Made by a program: the position numbers and the translations under genes. From Neomesorhizobium sp963726065 (GTDB lineage: Bacteria > Pseudomonadota > Alphaproteobacteria > Rhizobiales > Rhizobiaceae): a stretch of DNA of 64,000 nucleotides. Below, one piece after another: positions 47,613-55,864 of the stretch. Within the stretch, counting starts at the first letter, position 1. The number at the start of each line of letters is the position of its first letter. Location: assembly GCA_963726065.1 (NCBI GenBank), contig CAVSAU010000011.1, positions 47,113 to 111,112 on the forward strand, read 5' to 3'. A model generated the notes under the pieces. The model did no database searches. It was not told the origin of the DNA and saw only the letters and a list, made by a program, of their open reading frames with translations.

Positions 47613-48269
47613 TTGCCCGAAGAGACCGCGACAGCAATCTTCGAGCCGGTGGCAGCGAAGGCATACAGGGCTCTGGAGCGCCTGATCGTGACACTGGAGC
47701 TGGCGCCGGGAAGCGTCACCACCGAGGGGGCGCTGATCGACCGGCTGGAACTTGGCCGAACACCGGTTCGCGAAGCGATCCAGAGACTGGCATGGGAGGG
47801 CCTGCTCGAAGTGCGCCCGCGCGCCGGCGTCGCGGTTGCACCGCTGCACGCCGGCGACTGGCTGCGCGTGCTCGATGCACGACTGGGGGTCGAGGTCATC
47901 CTTGCCCGATCCGCAGCCCGCTTCGTCACGCGCGGCGCCTGCGAGCAGTTCCATGAAGCCGGAATGGCGATGCGGAAGGCTGCCATCACCGGCAATGTGG
48001 TGGCCTTCCTCGAGGCTGACAAGGCGCTAGACGAGGCGCTGGCGTTTGCCTCGGATAATCCGTTTGCCGCGCGGCTCGCAGCGCCCTTGCAGACGCATAG
48101 CCGCCGGTTCTGGTTCCGCTATCAGGCCAACACTGGCCTGGCTGCCTCGACCGCCCATCATGTTACGCTGGTCAGCGCCATTGTGGATGGGGACGAAGAT
48201 GGAGCGGGAGAGGCGGCGGGCCGTCTGATTGCCATGCTGCGATCGAATGCGCAAGCCGCTTTGCGCTGA
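47613..48269 (+). CDS. GntR-family (FCD type) regulator of hydroxyproline catabolism
   Basis: A 218-residue regulator with an N-terminal winged helix (AYRALERLIVTLELAPGS, TEGALIDRLELGRTPVREAIQRL) and a C-terminal all-helical FCD ligand domain (ARLGVEVILARSAARF, DKALDEALAFASDN, ASTAHHVTLVSAIVDGDEDG). The TTG at 47613 is taken as start because a full AGGAGG lies at 47601-47606; the upstream in-frame GTG at 47577 would sit inside the operator. It is divergent from the hydroxyproline operon and has two matching palindromes in the shared spacer, so control of that operon is a strong inference. Confidence 0.88.
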   Translation: MPEETATAIFEPVAAKAYRALERLIVTLELAPGSVTTEGALIDRLELGRTPVREAIQRLAWEGLLEVRPRAGVAVAPLHAGDWLRVLDARLGVEVILARSAARFVTRGACEQFHEAGMAMRKAAITGNVVAFLEADKALDEALAFASDNPFAARLAAPLQTHSRRFWFRYQANTGLAASTAHHVTLVSAIVDGDEDGAGEAAGRLIAMLRSNAQAALR

Positions 48270-48285
48270 AGGGCCAACGGTGCCG

Positions 48286-48585
48286 TCAGGCATCCGGCAG
48301 CGCCGCCAGCACGTTGGTCTCCCAGTCTTCGCCCGACGAGAGCACGCAGCTCTTGCCGTCGGTACCGCTGGCGATGATCGTCCAGCTGCCGTTCTCGGAA
48401 ACGAACACTTCAACCACCGCGTCCTGGTTCACGACGCCCACGGATTGCGGCGCTTCCTTGAATTCTTCGGAAAGTTTCTTGACGATCTCGGCGCGGGTTC
48501 CGCATGGAGCGGCGGCAGATCCGGCGTTGGAAAAGACCGGTAGCATCGCGGCCGCCGCCAGGCATGTGAGGAATTTCCGTGTCAT
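48286..48585 (-). CDS. Small predicted periplasmic protein of unknown function (99 aa)
   Basis: A signal peptide (MTRKFLTCLAAAAMLPVFSNAGSA) is followed by about 75 residues: APCGTRAEIVKKLSEEFKEAP, then a VVEVFVSENGSWTIIASGTDGKSC beta-rich part. Two cysteines (near 28 and 80) could form a disulphide. The pattern is common in rhizobial hypothetical proteins. The ATG follows AGGAGGTGTCGC, a strong ribosome binding site. Convergent with gntR. No function assigned. Confidence 0.75.
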   Translation of the reverse strand: MTRKFLTCLAAAAMLPVFSNAGSAAAPCGTRAEIVKKLSEEFKEAPQSVGVVNQDAVVEVFVSENGSWTIIASGTDGKSCVLSSGEDWETNVLAALPDA

Positions 48586-48876
48586 GCGACACCTCCTGTA
48601 GCCTGCGCGCAGCGGCCGAATCACAGTGCGGATGCCGCGCCATGCAGGTTTCCAGTTTCCGGCAGGCAGTCCCCAGCCGCGCCGATGCAAATCAATCGCG
48701 ATAGTTCGGAATTGGTTCCATCGCATGCCACGTGTCCTTTGCGCGTATGCTTAGAACTGTTTCGAACGAGGTCGTCGTCGGAACCGGGAAGGATGGATTT
48801 TTTCGACACGATGTCGGAAGCGGTCGCCGTCGCTCGTCCTAGCGGTGTCGTTGATTTTGATCCAAGGGAAATGCAC

Positions 48877-49263
48877 ATGAGTGAGACTGCAAAAATCCGC
48901 ATCGGCTACGCCCTGTCGGCAATCTTCGTGCTTTTCATGCTCGGCGCCTCGGTGTCACCGAAACTGCTCGGTCTGCCTGTCGCTGAAGAGATCATGGCCG
49001 CACTTGGCTGGCCTCCCGGCTACGCGCTGCCGATCGGCATCCTCGAGCTGGCCCTGACGCTGCTCTACATCTATCCGCGCACCAACGTGTTGGGCGCGAT
49101 CCTTTTCATGGGATTGTTCGGCGGCGCCATGGCGACGCAGATCAGGGCCGGAAGCCCGCTGTTCAGCCACATCCTGTTCAGCATCTATCTTGGACTGTTC
49201 ATGTGGGGCGGGCTGTGGCTGCGCGATGCAGCGCTGCGCGCTGTGTTTCCTTGGCGTCGCTGA
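48877..49263 (+). CDS. DoxX-like family membrane protein
   Basis: A 128-residue protein with four predicted membrane helices: IGYALSAIFVLFMLGASV, GYALPIGILELALTLLYIY, VLGAILFMGLFGGAMAT and the last helix HILFSIYLGLFMWGGLW. This is the DoxX-like layout. The ATG at 48877 is chosen over 48871 because GGGA then lies at the right distance. Function is not known for this branch. Confidence 0.8.
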   Translation: MSETAKIRIGYALSAIFVLFMLGASVSPKLLGLPVAEEIMAALGWPPGYALPIGILELALTLLYIYPRTNVLGAILFMGLFGGAMATQIRAGSPLFSHILFSIYLGLFMWGGLWLRDAALRAVFPWRR

Positions 49264-49278
49264 CCGGCGCCGGAAAGC

Positions 49279-49310
49279 AAAAAGAGGCGCGGCCGTGGTG
49301 GCCGCACCTC
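49279..49310 (-). terminator. Rho-independent terminator downstream of mmsA
   Basis: On the minus strand GAGGTGCGGCC-ACCAC-GGCCGCGCCTC is followed by TTTTT. It lies 120 bases after the mmsA stop, just past the duplicated 3' end. The hairpin may also help end the DoxX transcript coming from the other side. Confidence 0.8.
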
Positions 49311-49332
49311 CTTCAATCGTTTCAGGCATCAG

Positions 49333-49373
49333 TTCATCGTCGGGATGACGAATTCCGCGCCGCCATTCACGCC
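49333..49373 (-). repeat. Duplicated 3' end of mmsA (41 bp, also at 49433-49473)
   Basis: The 41 bases at 49333-49373 match 49433-49473 (the last codons of mmsA) with two mismatches, exactly 100 bases apart. Read on the minus strand, the left copy still encodes AGVNGGAEFVIPTMN plus TGA, next to the terminator. It looks like the original or a second gene 3' end left by duplication or recombination. Confidence 0.85.
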
Positions 49374-49428
49374 TGCCACGCGACCGCAGCCGCAAAGGGG
49401 CGAGGACGCGCAACGCAAATCCGAGCGG

Positions 49429-50925
49429 CTAATTCATCGTCGGGATGACGAATTCCGCGCCGTCCTTCACGCCGCTCGGCCAACGCGATGTGACCGTCTT
49501 CGTCTTGGTATAGAAGCGGAAGGCATCCGCGCCGTGCTGGTTGAGGTCGCCAAAGCCCGAGGCCTTCCAGCCGCCGAAGGTGTAGTAGGCGATCGGCACC
49601 GGGATCGGCACGTTGACGCCGACCATACCGACCTGCACGCGGCTGGCGAAATCGCGCGCGGCATCGCCGTCACGGGTGAAGATGGCAACGCCGTTGCCCA
49701 TCTCGTGGTCGTTCGCGAGCTTGATGGCGTTTTCATAGTTCGGCGCCCGCACGACGGAGAGCACAGGTCCGAAAATCTCTTCCTTGTAGATGCGCATGTC
49801 CGGCTTCACTTCGTCGAACAGGCAGCCACCCATGTAGTAGCCGTTTTCATAGCCCTGCATTTTGAAACCACGGCCGTCGACGACGAGCTTGGCGCCTTCC
49901 TTGACGCCGATATCGACATAGCCCTTGATACGCTCAAGCGCCTGAGCGGTCACCACGGGGCCGAAGTCGGCCGAGGAATCGGTTGAGGGGCCGACCTTCA
50001 GGCTTTCGACGCGCGGGATCAGCTTTTCCATCAGGCGGTTGGCGGTGTCGTTGCCGACAGGAACGGCCACCGAGATCGCCATGCAACGCTCGCCGGCCGA
50101 GCCGTAACCGGCGCCGATCAGGGCGTCGACGGTCTGGTCCATATCGGCGTCGGGCATGATGATCATGTGGTTCTTGGCGCCGCCGAAGCACTGCACGCGC
50201 TTGCCCGCGGCGCAGCCGCGCGAATAGATGTAGTGCGCGATCGGCGTCGAGCCGACGAAGCCGACAGCCTTGATATCGGGATGATCGAGGATCGCGTCGA
50301 CCACTTCCTTGTCGCCGTTGACGACGTTGAGCACCCCAGCGGGCAGGCCTGCCTCGAGGAACAGTTCGGCAATACGCAACGGCACGCCCGGATCACGCTC
50401 GGAAGGCTTCAGGATGAAGGCGTTACCGCAGGCGATGGCGGGGGCGATCTTCCACAGCGGGATCATTGCCGGGAAGTTGAACGGGGTGATGCCGGCGACA
50501 ACGCCGAGCGCCTGGCGCATGGAGTAGACGTCGATGCCCGGGCCGGCGCCGTCGGTGAATTCACCCTTCATCATGTGCGGAGCACCGATGCAGACCTCCA
50601 CCACTTCAAGGCCGCGCTGGATGTCGCCCTTGGCGTCGGCAATGGTCTTGCCATGCTCGCGGGCCAGGATATCGGCGAGCGAATCGTATTCGCGATTGGC
50701 CAGCTCGAGGAATTTCATCAGCACGCGTACGCGGCGCTGCGGATTGGTCGCAGCCCAGGCCGGCTGCGCAGCCTTGGCATTTTCCACCGCGGCGGCGAGT
50801 TCGTTTGCCGAGGCCAAGGCGACGGTGCCGCGCACCGAACCGTCCATTGGCTGCATCACATCCTGCTTGCGTCCGCTGGTGCCGGCGACCCTTTTGCCGC
50901 CGATGAAATGACCGTACTCGACCAT
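49429..50925 (-). CDS. mmsA: CoA-acylating methylmalonate-semialdehyde dehydrogenase
   Basis: A 498-residue aldehyde dehydrogenase that converts (methyl)malonate semialdehyde to propionyl- or acetyl-CoA in valine and inositol breakdown. It begins MVEYGHFIGGKRVAGTSG and has GVVAGITPFNFPAMIPLW, the FGGAKNHMIIMPDAD signature and the catalytic C281 in GERCMAI. The start at 50925 follows GGGAGAGAACG. It is divergent from the LysR gene, which may control it. The end of the gene is duplicated 100 bases downstream. Confidence 0.95.
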   Translation of the reverse strand: MVEYGHFIGGKRVAGTSGRKQDVMQPMDGSVRGTVALASANELAAAVENAKAAQPAWAATNPQRRVRVLMKFLELANREYDSLADILAREHGKTIADAKGDIQRGLEVVEVCIGAPHMMKGEFTDGAGPGIDVYSMRQALGVVAGITPFNFPAMIPLWKIAPAIACGNAFILKPSERDPGVPLRIAELFLEAGLPAGVLNVVNGDKEVVDAILDHPDIKAVGFVGSTPIAHYIYSRGCAAGKRVQCFGGAKNHMIIMPDADMDQTVDALIGAGYGSAGERCMAISVAVPVGNDTANRLMEKLIPRVESLKVGPSTDSSADFGPVVTAQALERIKGYVDIGVKEGAKLVVDGRGFKMQGYENGYYMGGCLFDEVKPDMRIYKEEIFGPVLSVVRAPNYENAIKLANDHEMGNGVAIFTRDGDAARDFASRVQVGMVGVNVPIPVPIAYYTFGGWKASGFGDLNQHGADAFRFYTKTKTVTSRWPSGVKDGAEFVIPTMN

Positions 50926-51109
50926 CGTTCTCTCCCTAATTTGCTTGATGATGCATTGTCGAGCTTCCGCAAGGAAATGGCAACGTGAGGGGAAAAGCAT
51001 CCGTTGTGCGGAAATTAATGTGCGGGCTATCAGCGGGTTTTGTTTTATGCATAGTGGGGAAGATGGCATTTTCTACTGCCGCCTTGAGGCATATCGACGG
51101 ATTTCACCG

Positions 51110-51991
51110 ATGAACTGGGACGACGTCCGTATTTTTCTGGCAGTGGCACGAGCCGGGCAGATACTCGGCGCGGCCAAACGGCTCGATCTCAACCATGCCA
51201 CCGTCTCGCGCCGTGTTGCGGCGCTGGAGGGAGCGCTCAACACAAAGCTGTTTCGCCGGCTTACCACGGGCAGCGAACTGACGCCGGCGGGCGAGCGTTT
51301 CCTTGGCATCGCAGAACGCATGGAATCCGACATGATCGCCGCGCGCGCCGAGGTGTCGGGCGATGGCGACGATGTTTCCGGCACGGTCCGCATTGGCGCG
51401 CCCGACGGGTTCGGCGTCGCCTACCTGGCGCCGCGGCTCGGCGCGCTCACCGCGCTCTATGCCGATCTGGCAATCCAGCTCGTGCCGGTGCCGCGTTCGT
51501 TTTCGCTGTCACGGCGCGAGGCGGATATTGCCATCACCACCGAGCGCCCCTCGGAAGGGAGGCTGGTCGCTCAGAAACTGGTCGACTATGCGCTTGGTCT
51601 TTACGCCTCGCGCGGCTATGCCGAGGCGAACGGAGTGCCGCAATCGCCGGAAGAACTTTCGGCCCATCGGCTCGTCGGTTATGTGCCCGATCTGGTGATC
51701 AGCCCATCACTCGACTATGCCGCCGATTTCAGCCCGGACTGGCATGCCGGGTTTTCAATTTCGTCGGCGTTGGGACAGGTCGAGGCGGTGCGTTCGGGCG
51801 CAGGCATCGGCATCCTTCACGCTTTCATCGCGCGCGCCATCCCCGAACTTGTGGCGGTGCCTGCGGCGCGCCCGATCCGGCGCGCCTACTGGCTTGTCTA
51901 TCACGAGTCCGTCCGTCCGCTTCGCCGCATCCAAACCGTAGCCGGCTTCATCGCCAAGGCCGTGGAAAAGGAACGTGTGCTGTTTGCCTGA
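51110..51991 (+). CDS. LysR-family transcriptional regulator
   Basis: A 293-residue regulator with the N-terminal winged HTH (NWDDVRIFLAVARAGQILGAA, LNHATVSRRVAALEGALN) and a C-terminal substrate-binding domain (VSGTVRIGAPDGFGVAYLAP onward). The ATG at 51110 is the family start. It is divergent from mmsA with a 184-base spacer, the normal LysR arrangement, so it may regulate mmsA. Effector unknown. Confidence 0.9.
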   Translation: MNWDDVRIFLAVARAGQILGAAKRLDLNHATVSRRVAALEGALNTKLFRRLTTGSELTPAGERFLGIAERMESDMIAARAEVSGDGDDVSGTVRIGAPDGFGVAYLAPRLGALTALYADLAIQLVPVPRSFSLSRREADIAITTERPSEGRLVAQKLVDYALGLYASRGYAEANGVPQSPEELSAHRLVGYVPDLVISPSLDYAADFSPDWHAGFSISSALGQVEAVRSGAGIGILHAFIARAIPELVAVPAARPIRRAYWLVYHESVRPLRRIQTVAGFIAKAVEKERVLFA

Positions 51992-52075
51992 CGGTTGCAC
52001 CAGACGGTTGTGTCGCGCTTTTGCAACCGGTGTGCTTCGTTTATCGTCCGTCAATCGCCCAGCCGAGGATCTCGC

Positions 52076-52585
52076 TTGCTCTCGCGTCCCTACGTCGAAT
52101 TGCTGCGTCAGGCCCGGCGCGTCACGCGTCGCGCGGACGAGGCTGAAGATCTGCTGCAGACCATTCTCCTGTCAGCGGTGGAAGCTGGGCGAAGCGATCT
52201 TTCCTCTCTGGAAAACCGCCGTTGGCTGCGCGGTGCGCTGAGGCGGCGCGCCGCCTTCGATGCCTGTACGGCGATCCGGCGCAATAAGCGGGATGACCGT
52301 TGGGCCGGGGTGATCCAGCCGATGCCGGGCGAGCGCGACGAACTTCCCGGGAGCTTTTTGGCCGCATTGCCGCCGCCGCTGCGGACCACGGCGCTGCTGG
52401 TGCTGAGCGGCCATACCCGGCCGGAAATCGCCTGGCTACAGCGCCTGTCGGATCCGGCTTTGCGGCAACGCTTCGCCGAGATCAAAAGGCGCTGGCGCGA
52501 TGCAGGCAATGGCCGCATCGAGGACATGACCGGCTTCTGGGGCAAACTGAATTTCGGCTGCATCCGGCGGTCATTGCTCGGCTAG
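52076..52585 (+). CDS. ECF-type RNA polymerase sigma factor (divergent)
   Basis: A 169-residue protein with a sigma region 2-like N-terminus (YVELLRQARRVTRRADEAEDLLQTILLSA) and a region 4-like part (LPPPLRTTALLVLSGHTRPEIAW then LRQRFAEIKRRWRD). The TTG at 52076 has GAGGA upstream and gives a protein starting like other sigma factors of this type. No anti-sigma gene is adjacent, and no target promoter can be named. The match to typical ECF factors is loose. Confidence 0.65.
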   Translation: MLSRPYVELLRQARRVTRRADEAEDLLQTILLSAVEAGRSDLSSLENRRWLRGALRRRAAFDACTAIRRNKRDDRWAGVIQPMPGERDELPGSFLAALPPPLRTTALLVLSGHTRPEIAWLQRLSDPALRQRFAEIKRRWRDAGNGRIEDMTGFWGKLNFGCIRRSLLG

Positions 52586-52711
52586 GCGCGCGGTGAAGGG
52601 GTCATGCTGGCCAGTCACGATCCTGACGGACATCTTTTTGTGATCGGCAGCCGCACAAATTGCGTCACGCCGGCAACAGGGAAGCGTACGTCCAACCATC
52701 AGGAGTGAAAA

Positions 52712-53102
52712 ATGTTCGGCAAGTCAAAGCTCGGCGCCGTCTGCTATTATGTTTCTGACATCGCGAGGACCGAAATGTTCTATCGCGATGTCCTCGGCCT
52801 CGATATCGAGCGCATGGAAGGTGACGGCTACGGCCACACCTGGCTGATGGCCCGCACGGCCAACGGCGTCGAACTGATACTTCTTCCAGCAGGATTCCCG
52901 ACCCGGCAATTCGCCGGTGATTGTCTTCGACCTCCCGGACGGAGGCATCGACAATGTGGTGACGGCGCTGGCGAGCAAAGGCACGACGATCGTCACCCCG
53001 GTCAGCCATGCCCCTGGGGGATGGTCGGCCGATATCGCCGATCCGGACGGCCCTACGATCTCGATGTACCAGTCGGAGGACCAGCCCCGTTCGCTAAAAT
53101 AA
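52712..53102 (+). pseudogene. VOC (glyoxalase/dioxygenase fold) protein with one frameshift
   Basis: The first half (MFGKSKLGAVCYYVSDIART, FYRDVLGLDIERMEGDGYGH, TANGVELILLPAG) and the second half (GNSPVIVFDLPDGGIDNVV, SHAPGGWSADIADPDGPTIS) are both well preserved but lie in different frames. The slip is at about 52900-52905 in the run of C. Joined, they give a normal-length protein of about 130 residues. The RBS AGGAGTGAAAA precedes the ATG. Function of the intact protein would be unknown within the VOC family. Confidence 0.85.
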
Positions 53103-53108
53103 CGGCCT

Positions 53109-54362
53109 TCACGCGTAGCGTTGCAGGCCTAGCTGGCTGACATCGATCTCCGGCTTTCTGGCGGAGATGACGTCGGCCAGCACACGGCCCGAACCGCAGG
53201 CCATGGTCCAGCCCAGTGTGCCATGGCCGGTATTCAGGTAGAGGTTTTTCGGCCCTGCCTGCCCGACGATGGGCGGGCCATCCGGCGTCATCGGCCTGAG
53301 GCCGCACCAGAAACTCGCCTTCGAGAGGTCGCCGCCACGCGGAAAAAGATCACCGACCGAATGCATCAGCGTATCGCGGCGCGCCTCGCGCAGCTTAAGG
53401 TCGTAGCCTGAGATCTCGGCGGTGCCGCCGACGCGGATGCGGTCGCCGAGCCGGGTGATCGCGACCTTGTAGGTCTCGTCCATGACAGTCGATTCCGGTG
53501 CTCCGCCCGCATCGGTGATGGGCACGGTGATGGAGTAACCCTTGATTGGATAGACCGGGACGCCAAGGCCGAGCGGCTTCAGCAGCACCGGCGAATGGGA
53601 GCCGAGCGCGACGACGTAGGCGTCCGCCGTCAACAGGCCAGCGCTGGTGACGACGCCGGTTATGGCGCCGCCGCTGGCGACGATCTTTTCGATCGATGTG
53701 CCGAAGCGGAATTTTACGCCGCGCGCCGCGCAATGCTCGGCCAGCCTGGTCGTGAACATCTGGCAGTCGCCGGTCTCGTCGCCGGGCAGTCGCAGGCCGC
53801 CCTTGAACTTTTCGCGCACCGCAGCCAGCGCCGGCTCCGCCGCGATGCAGCCAGCGGGGTCGAGCATATCATAAGGCACGTTGAACTGTTTCAGCACCTC
53901 GATGTCGCCGGCGGTGCCGTCCACCTGCTTCTGGGTGCGAAAAAGCTGCAGCGTGCCCTGGCTGCGTTCGTCGTAGGCGATGCCGGTGGAGGCACGCAGC
54001 GCCTTCAGCATATCGCGGCTGTATTCCGCTATCGGCACCATGCGCGCCTTGTTCACGGCGTAGCGGGCCGAGGTGCAGTTGACGAGCATGCTCGACACCC
54101 AGGACCACATCGCGGGGTCGAGGAGCGGCCTGATGACCAGAGGACCATGCTTCATCAGTAGCCATTTGACCGCCTTGATCGGAACGCCGGGCCCGGCCCA
54201 TGGCGACGAATAGCCGGGCGATACTTCTCCGGCGTTGGCGAAGCTCGTCTCCAGCGCGACGCCCGGCTGCCGGTCGACCACCTCCACCTCATGACCCGCC
54301 TCGGCTAGATAATGCGCCGTCGTGGTGCCGATTACGCCACCGCCGAGAATAAGTATCTTCAT
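53109..54362 (-). CDS. dadA: D-amino acid dehydrogenase small subunit
   Basis: A 417-residue FAD enzyme that deaminates D-amino acids, mainly D-alanine, at the inner membrane and feeds electrons to the respiratory chain. MKILILGGGVIGTTTAHYLAEAG carries the GxGxxG site, followed by SFANAGEVSPGYSSPWAGPG and the C-terminal GLRPMTPDGPPIVG and NTGHGTLGWTMACGSGR, which are DadA signatures. Twenty bases downstream of the first Rnk gene. An alanine racemase gene lies 1.5 kb upstream on the same strand. Confidence 0.93.
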   Translation of the reverse strand: MKILILGGGVIGTTTAHYLAEAGHEVEVVDRQPGVALETSFANAGEVSPGYSSPWAGPGVPIKAVKWLLMKHGPLVIRPLLDPAMWSWVSSMLVNCTSARYAVNKARMVPIAEYSRDMLKALRASTGIAYDERSQGTLQLFRTQKQVDGTAGDIEVLKQFNVPYDMLDPAGCIAAEPALAAVREKFKGGLRLPGDETGDCQMFTTRLAEHCAARGVKFRFGTSIEKIVASGGAITGVVTSAGLLTADAYVVALGSHSPVLLKPLGLGVPVYPIKGYSITVPITDAGGAPESTVMDETYKVAITRLGDRIRVGGTAEISGYDLKLREARRDTLMHSVGDLFPRGGDLSKASFWCGLRPMTPDGPPIVGQAGPKNLYLNTGHGTLGWTMACGSGRVLADVISARKPEIDVSQLGLQRYA

Positions 54363-54382
54363 AGAGCCAATTCTCCGGTTGT

Positions 54383-54928
54383 TCAGGCCGCAGTCGGGCC
54401 GGGGTCGTCATCGCCTGCCGGAATGCCGGTGGCAACGGTTGCGGATGACACAGGCGTATCCGTCGAATGGACCAGCCTGAGAAATGGCGCGCCGGTGTGG
54501 GCGGCCCGTACGCCGCTTCGCGCGTGGGGCGGTTTCGCAGCCTCCGGCTGGAAGAGCACGTCCTCCACCAGGATCGTTTCGTGGGAACCGTCTGGTCGCA
54601 TCACCAACGCAGTATCGCCCTTCGCCATGCCGAGCAAGGTCAGCCCGCGAGGCACCGTGATAGGCAGCGTCATGCCGACCATTCCGCGCGGTTCGCCCTG
54701 TACGACAATACGCGTGATCGATGGACCATCGTCAACGCGGAATGCGACACGGCTGTTGAGGGTCACCACGTCGGGGTGGACAGTTTCGCGAAAAACGACG
54801 CTTGCAGAGGACAGCTTGCGCTTGAGGATCGGCACGACTGGATCGTCCCGGCCATTCTGCCGCTCGAGCATCGCTTCGAGAATCGTAAAGTCCTTGGTTG
54901 TCAATTGACATGCCGCACCGGCCAACAT
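54383..54928 (-). CDS. rnk: Rnk/GreA-GreB C-terminal domain protein, paralogue 1
   Basis: A 181-residue nucleoside diphosphate kinase regulator type. Short N-terminal helices (TTKDFTILEAMLERQNGRDD) are followed by the GreA/GreB C-terminal FKBP-like fold (VTLNSRVAFRVDDGPSITRIV, TVPRGLTLLGMAKGDTALVM). The extended C-terminal tail of about 50 residues is not part of the usual Rnk (~135 residues). The ATG follows GGAGTTCAGA. It may bind RNA polymerase. A second Rnk gene lies 201 bases upstream. Confidence 0.85.
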   Translation of the reverse strand: MLAGAACQLTTKDFTILEAMLERQNGRDDPVVPILKRKLSSASVVFRETVHPDVVTLNSRVAFRVDDGPSITRIVVQGEPRGMVGMTLPITVPRGLTLLGMAKGDTALVMRPDGSHETILVEDVLFQPEAAKPPHARSGVRAAHTGAPFLRLVHSTDTPVSSATVATGIPAGDDDPGPTAA

Positions 54929-55129
54929 TCTGAACTCCTTCGGCGGGGAAGGCCCGCCTGGATTTTGAAATTCGGATGACTGTGGAAGATCGCTCCCCTG
55001 ACCCAGCATGGCGGCGCCATGCGTCGGGCGCAGGGGCTACGATTCTGCGACGAGACATCCCGCGCGGTTCTGGAATCGGCGGCGGGCCGAACGCTGCCAG
55101 TAATCGAAGCGGGTCATTTGCACCCACCG

Positions 55130-55546
55130 TCAGATTGCCGGCACCGTTTGCTGTCCGACCGCCAGAATATTCAGGGTCAGCTGGCGTCCGTTCCGGGCCG
55201 TCCACATCACCGACTGACCTTGCGACAGACCGATCAGGGCGGTGCCAAGAGGCGTCAGGATCGAGATTTTACCCTCGGCGATGTCCGCCTCGCCCGGATA
55301 GACCAGGGTGATGCGCTTCAGATCATCGATTTCGGACTGGAATTCGATGACGGAGCCCATCTGGACAACTGTCGGCGAAATCTTGCCCGGGCGCACGATC
55401 CTAGCGCGGTCCATCTCGGAGAGCAGATCCGCGGCGACATCAGGGAGGCGGCCGAGTGCGGCGGTCGCGAGGGTGGTCAAGCGCTTATGGTCGGTCTCGC
55501 TGACGATGATATCGGGTGGCTGGCGGTTTTTGGTGTCCTGGCGCAT
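55130..55546 (-). CDS. rnk: Nucleoside diphosphate kinase regulator Rnk, paralogue 2
   Basis: A 138-residue protein of normal Rnk length: PPDIIVSETDHKRLTTLATAAL (N-terminal helices), VVQMGSVIEFQSEIDDLKRITLVYPGEAD and ISILTPLGTALIGLSQGQSV, the GreA/GreB C-terminal fold. The ATG follows GGAAGATTTC. It shares its strand with the longer paralogue, so the pair probably arose by tandem duplication and later diverged. Confidence 0.88.
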   Translation of the reverse strand: MRQDTKNRQPPDIIVSETDHKRLTTLATAALGRLPDVAADLLSEMDRARIVRPGKISPTVVQMGSVIEFQSEIDDLKRITLVYPGEADIAEGKISILTPLGTALIGLSQGQSVMWTARNGRQLTLNILAVGQQTVPAI

Positions 55547-55864
55547 GAAATCTTCCGTAGTCCAGCCGGCGACCTGCCTCGTTCTGGTGGTTCTGCCGGA
55601 CGCCTTTCGGCGTTTGCAACTGTCGCGAAACGCCACGCGGTCCGTTACCGGTTTCGCAGACGTCCTGATTATGCGTTGTGAGCTGGTGCCCCGAGGTTCG
55701 GACGGCGCATGGCGACCGAACCGGGGCTACGATCCCGCGATGGGGCAGACCCGGAAGAAAAATCGGCTGGGAAGTTTGGCCGCGTTGCGCATGGCCTGAA
55801 CCTTTCCGACCGGGGCGTGCTTGTCAAGCTCGAAGCCGCGAAGCGCAGTTGCAGCAGGTGTCAG
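55547..55864. other. 318 bases without a recognisable gene
   Basis: Spacer between alr and rnk. I see no conserved frame or tRNA. Phrases such as GGGGCTACGAT occur both here (near 55725) and near 55030 in the other Rnk spacer, possibly a relic of the Rnk duplication. Confidence 0.4.
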
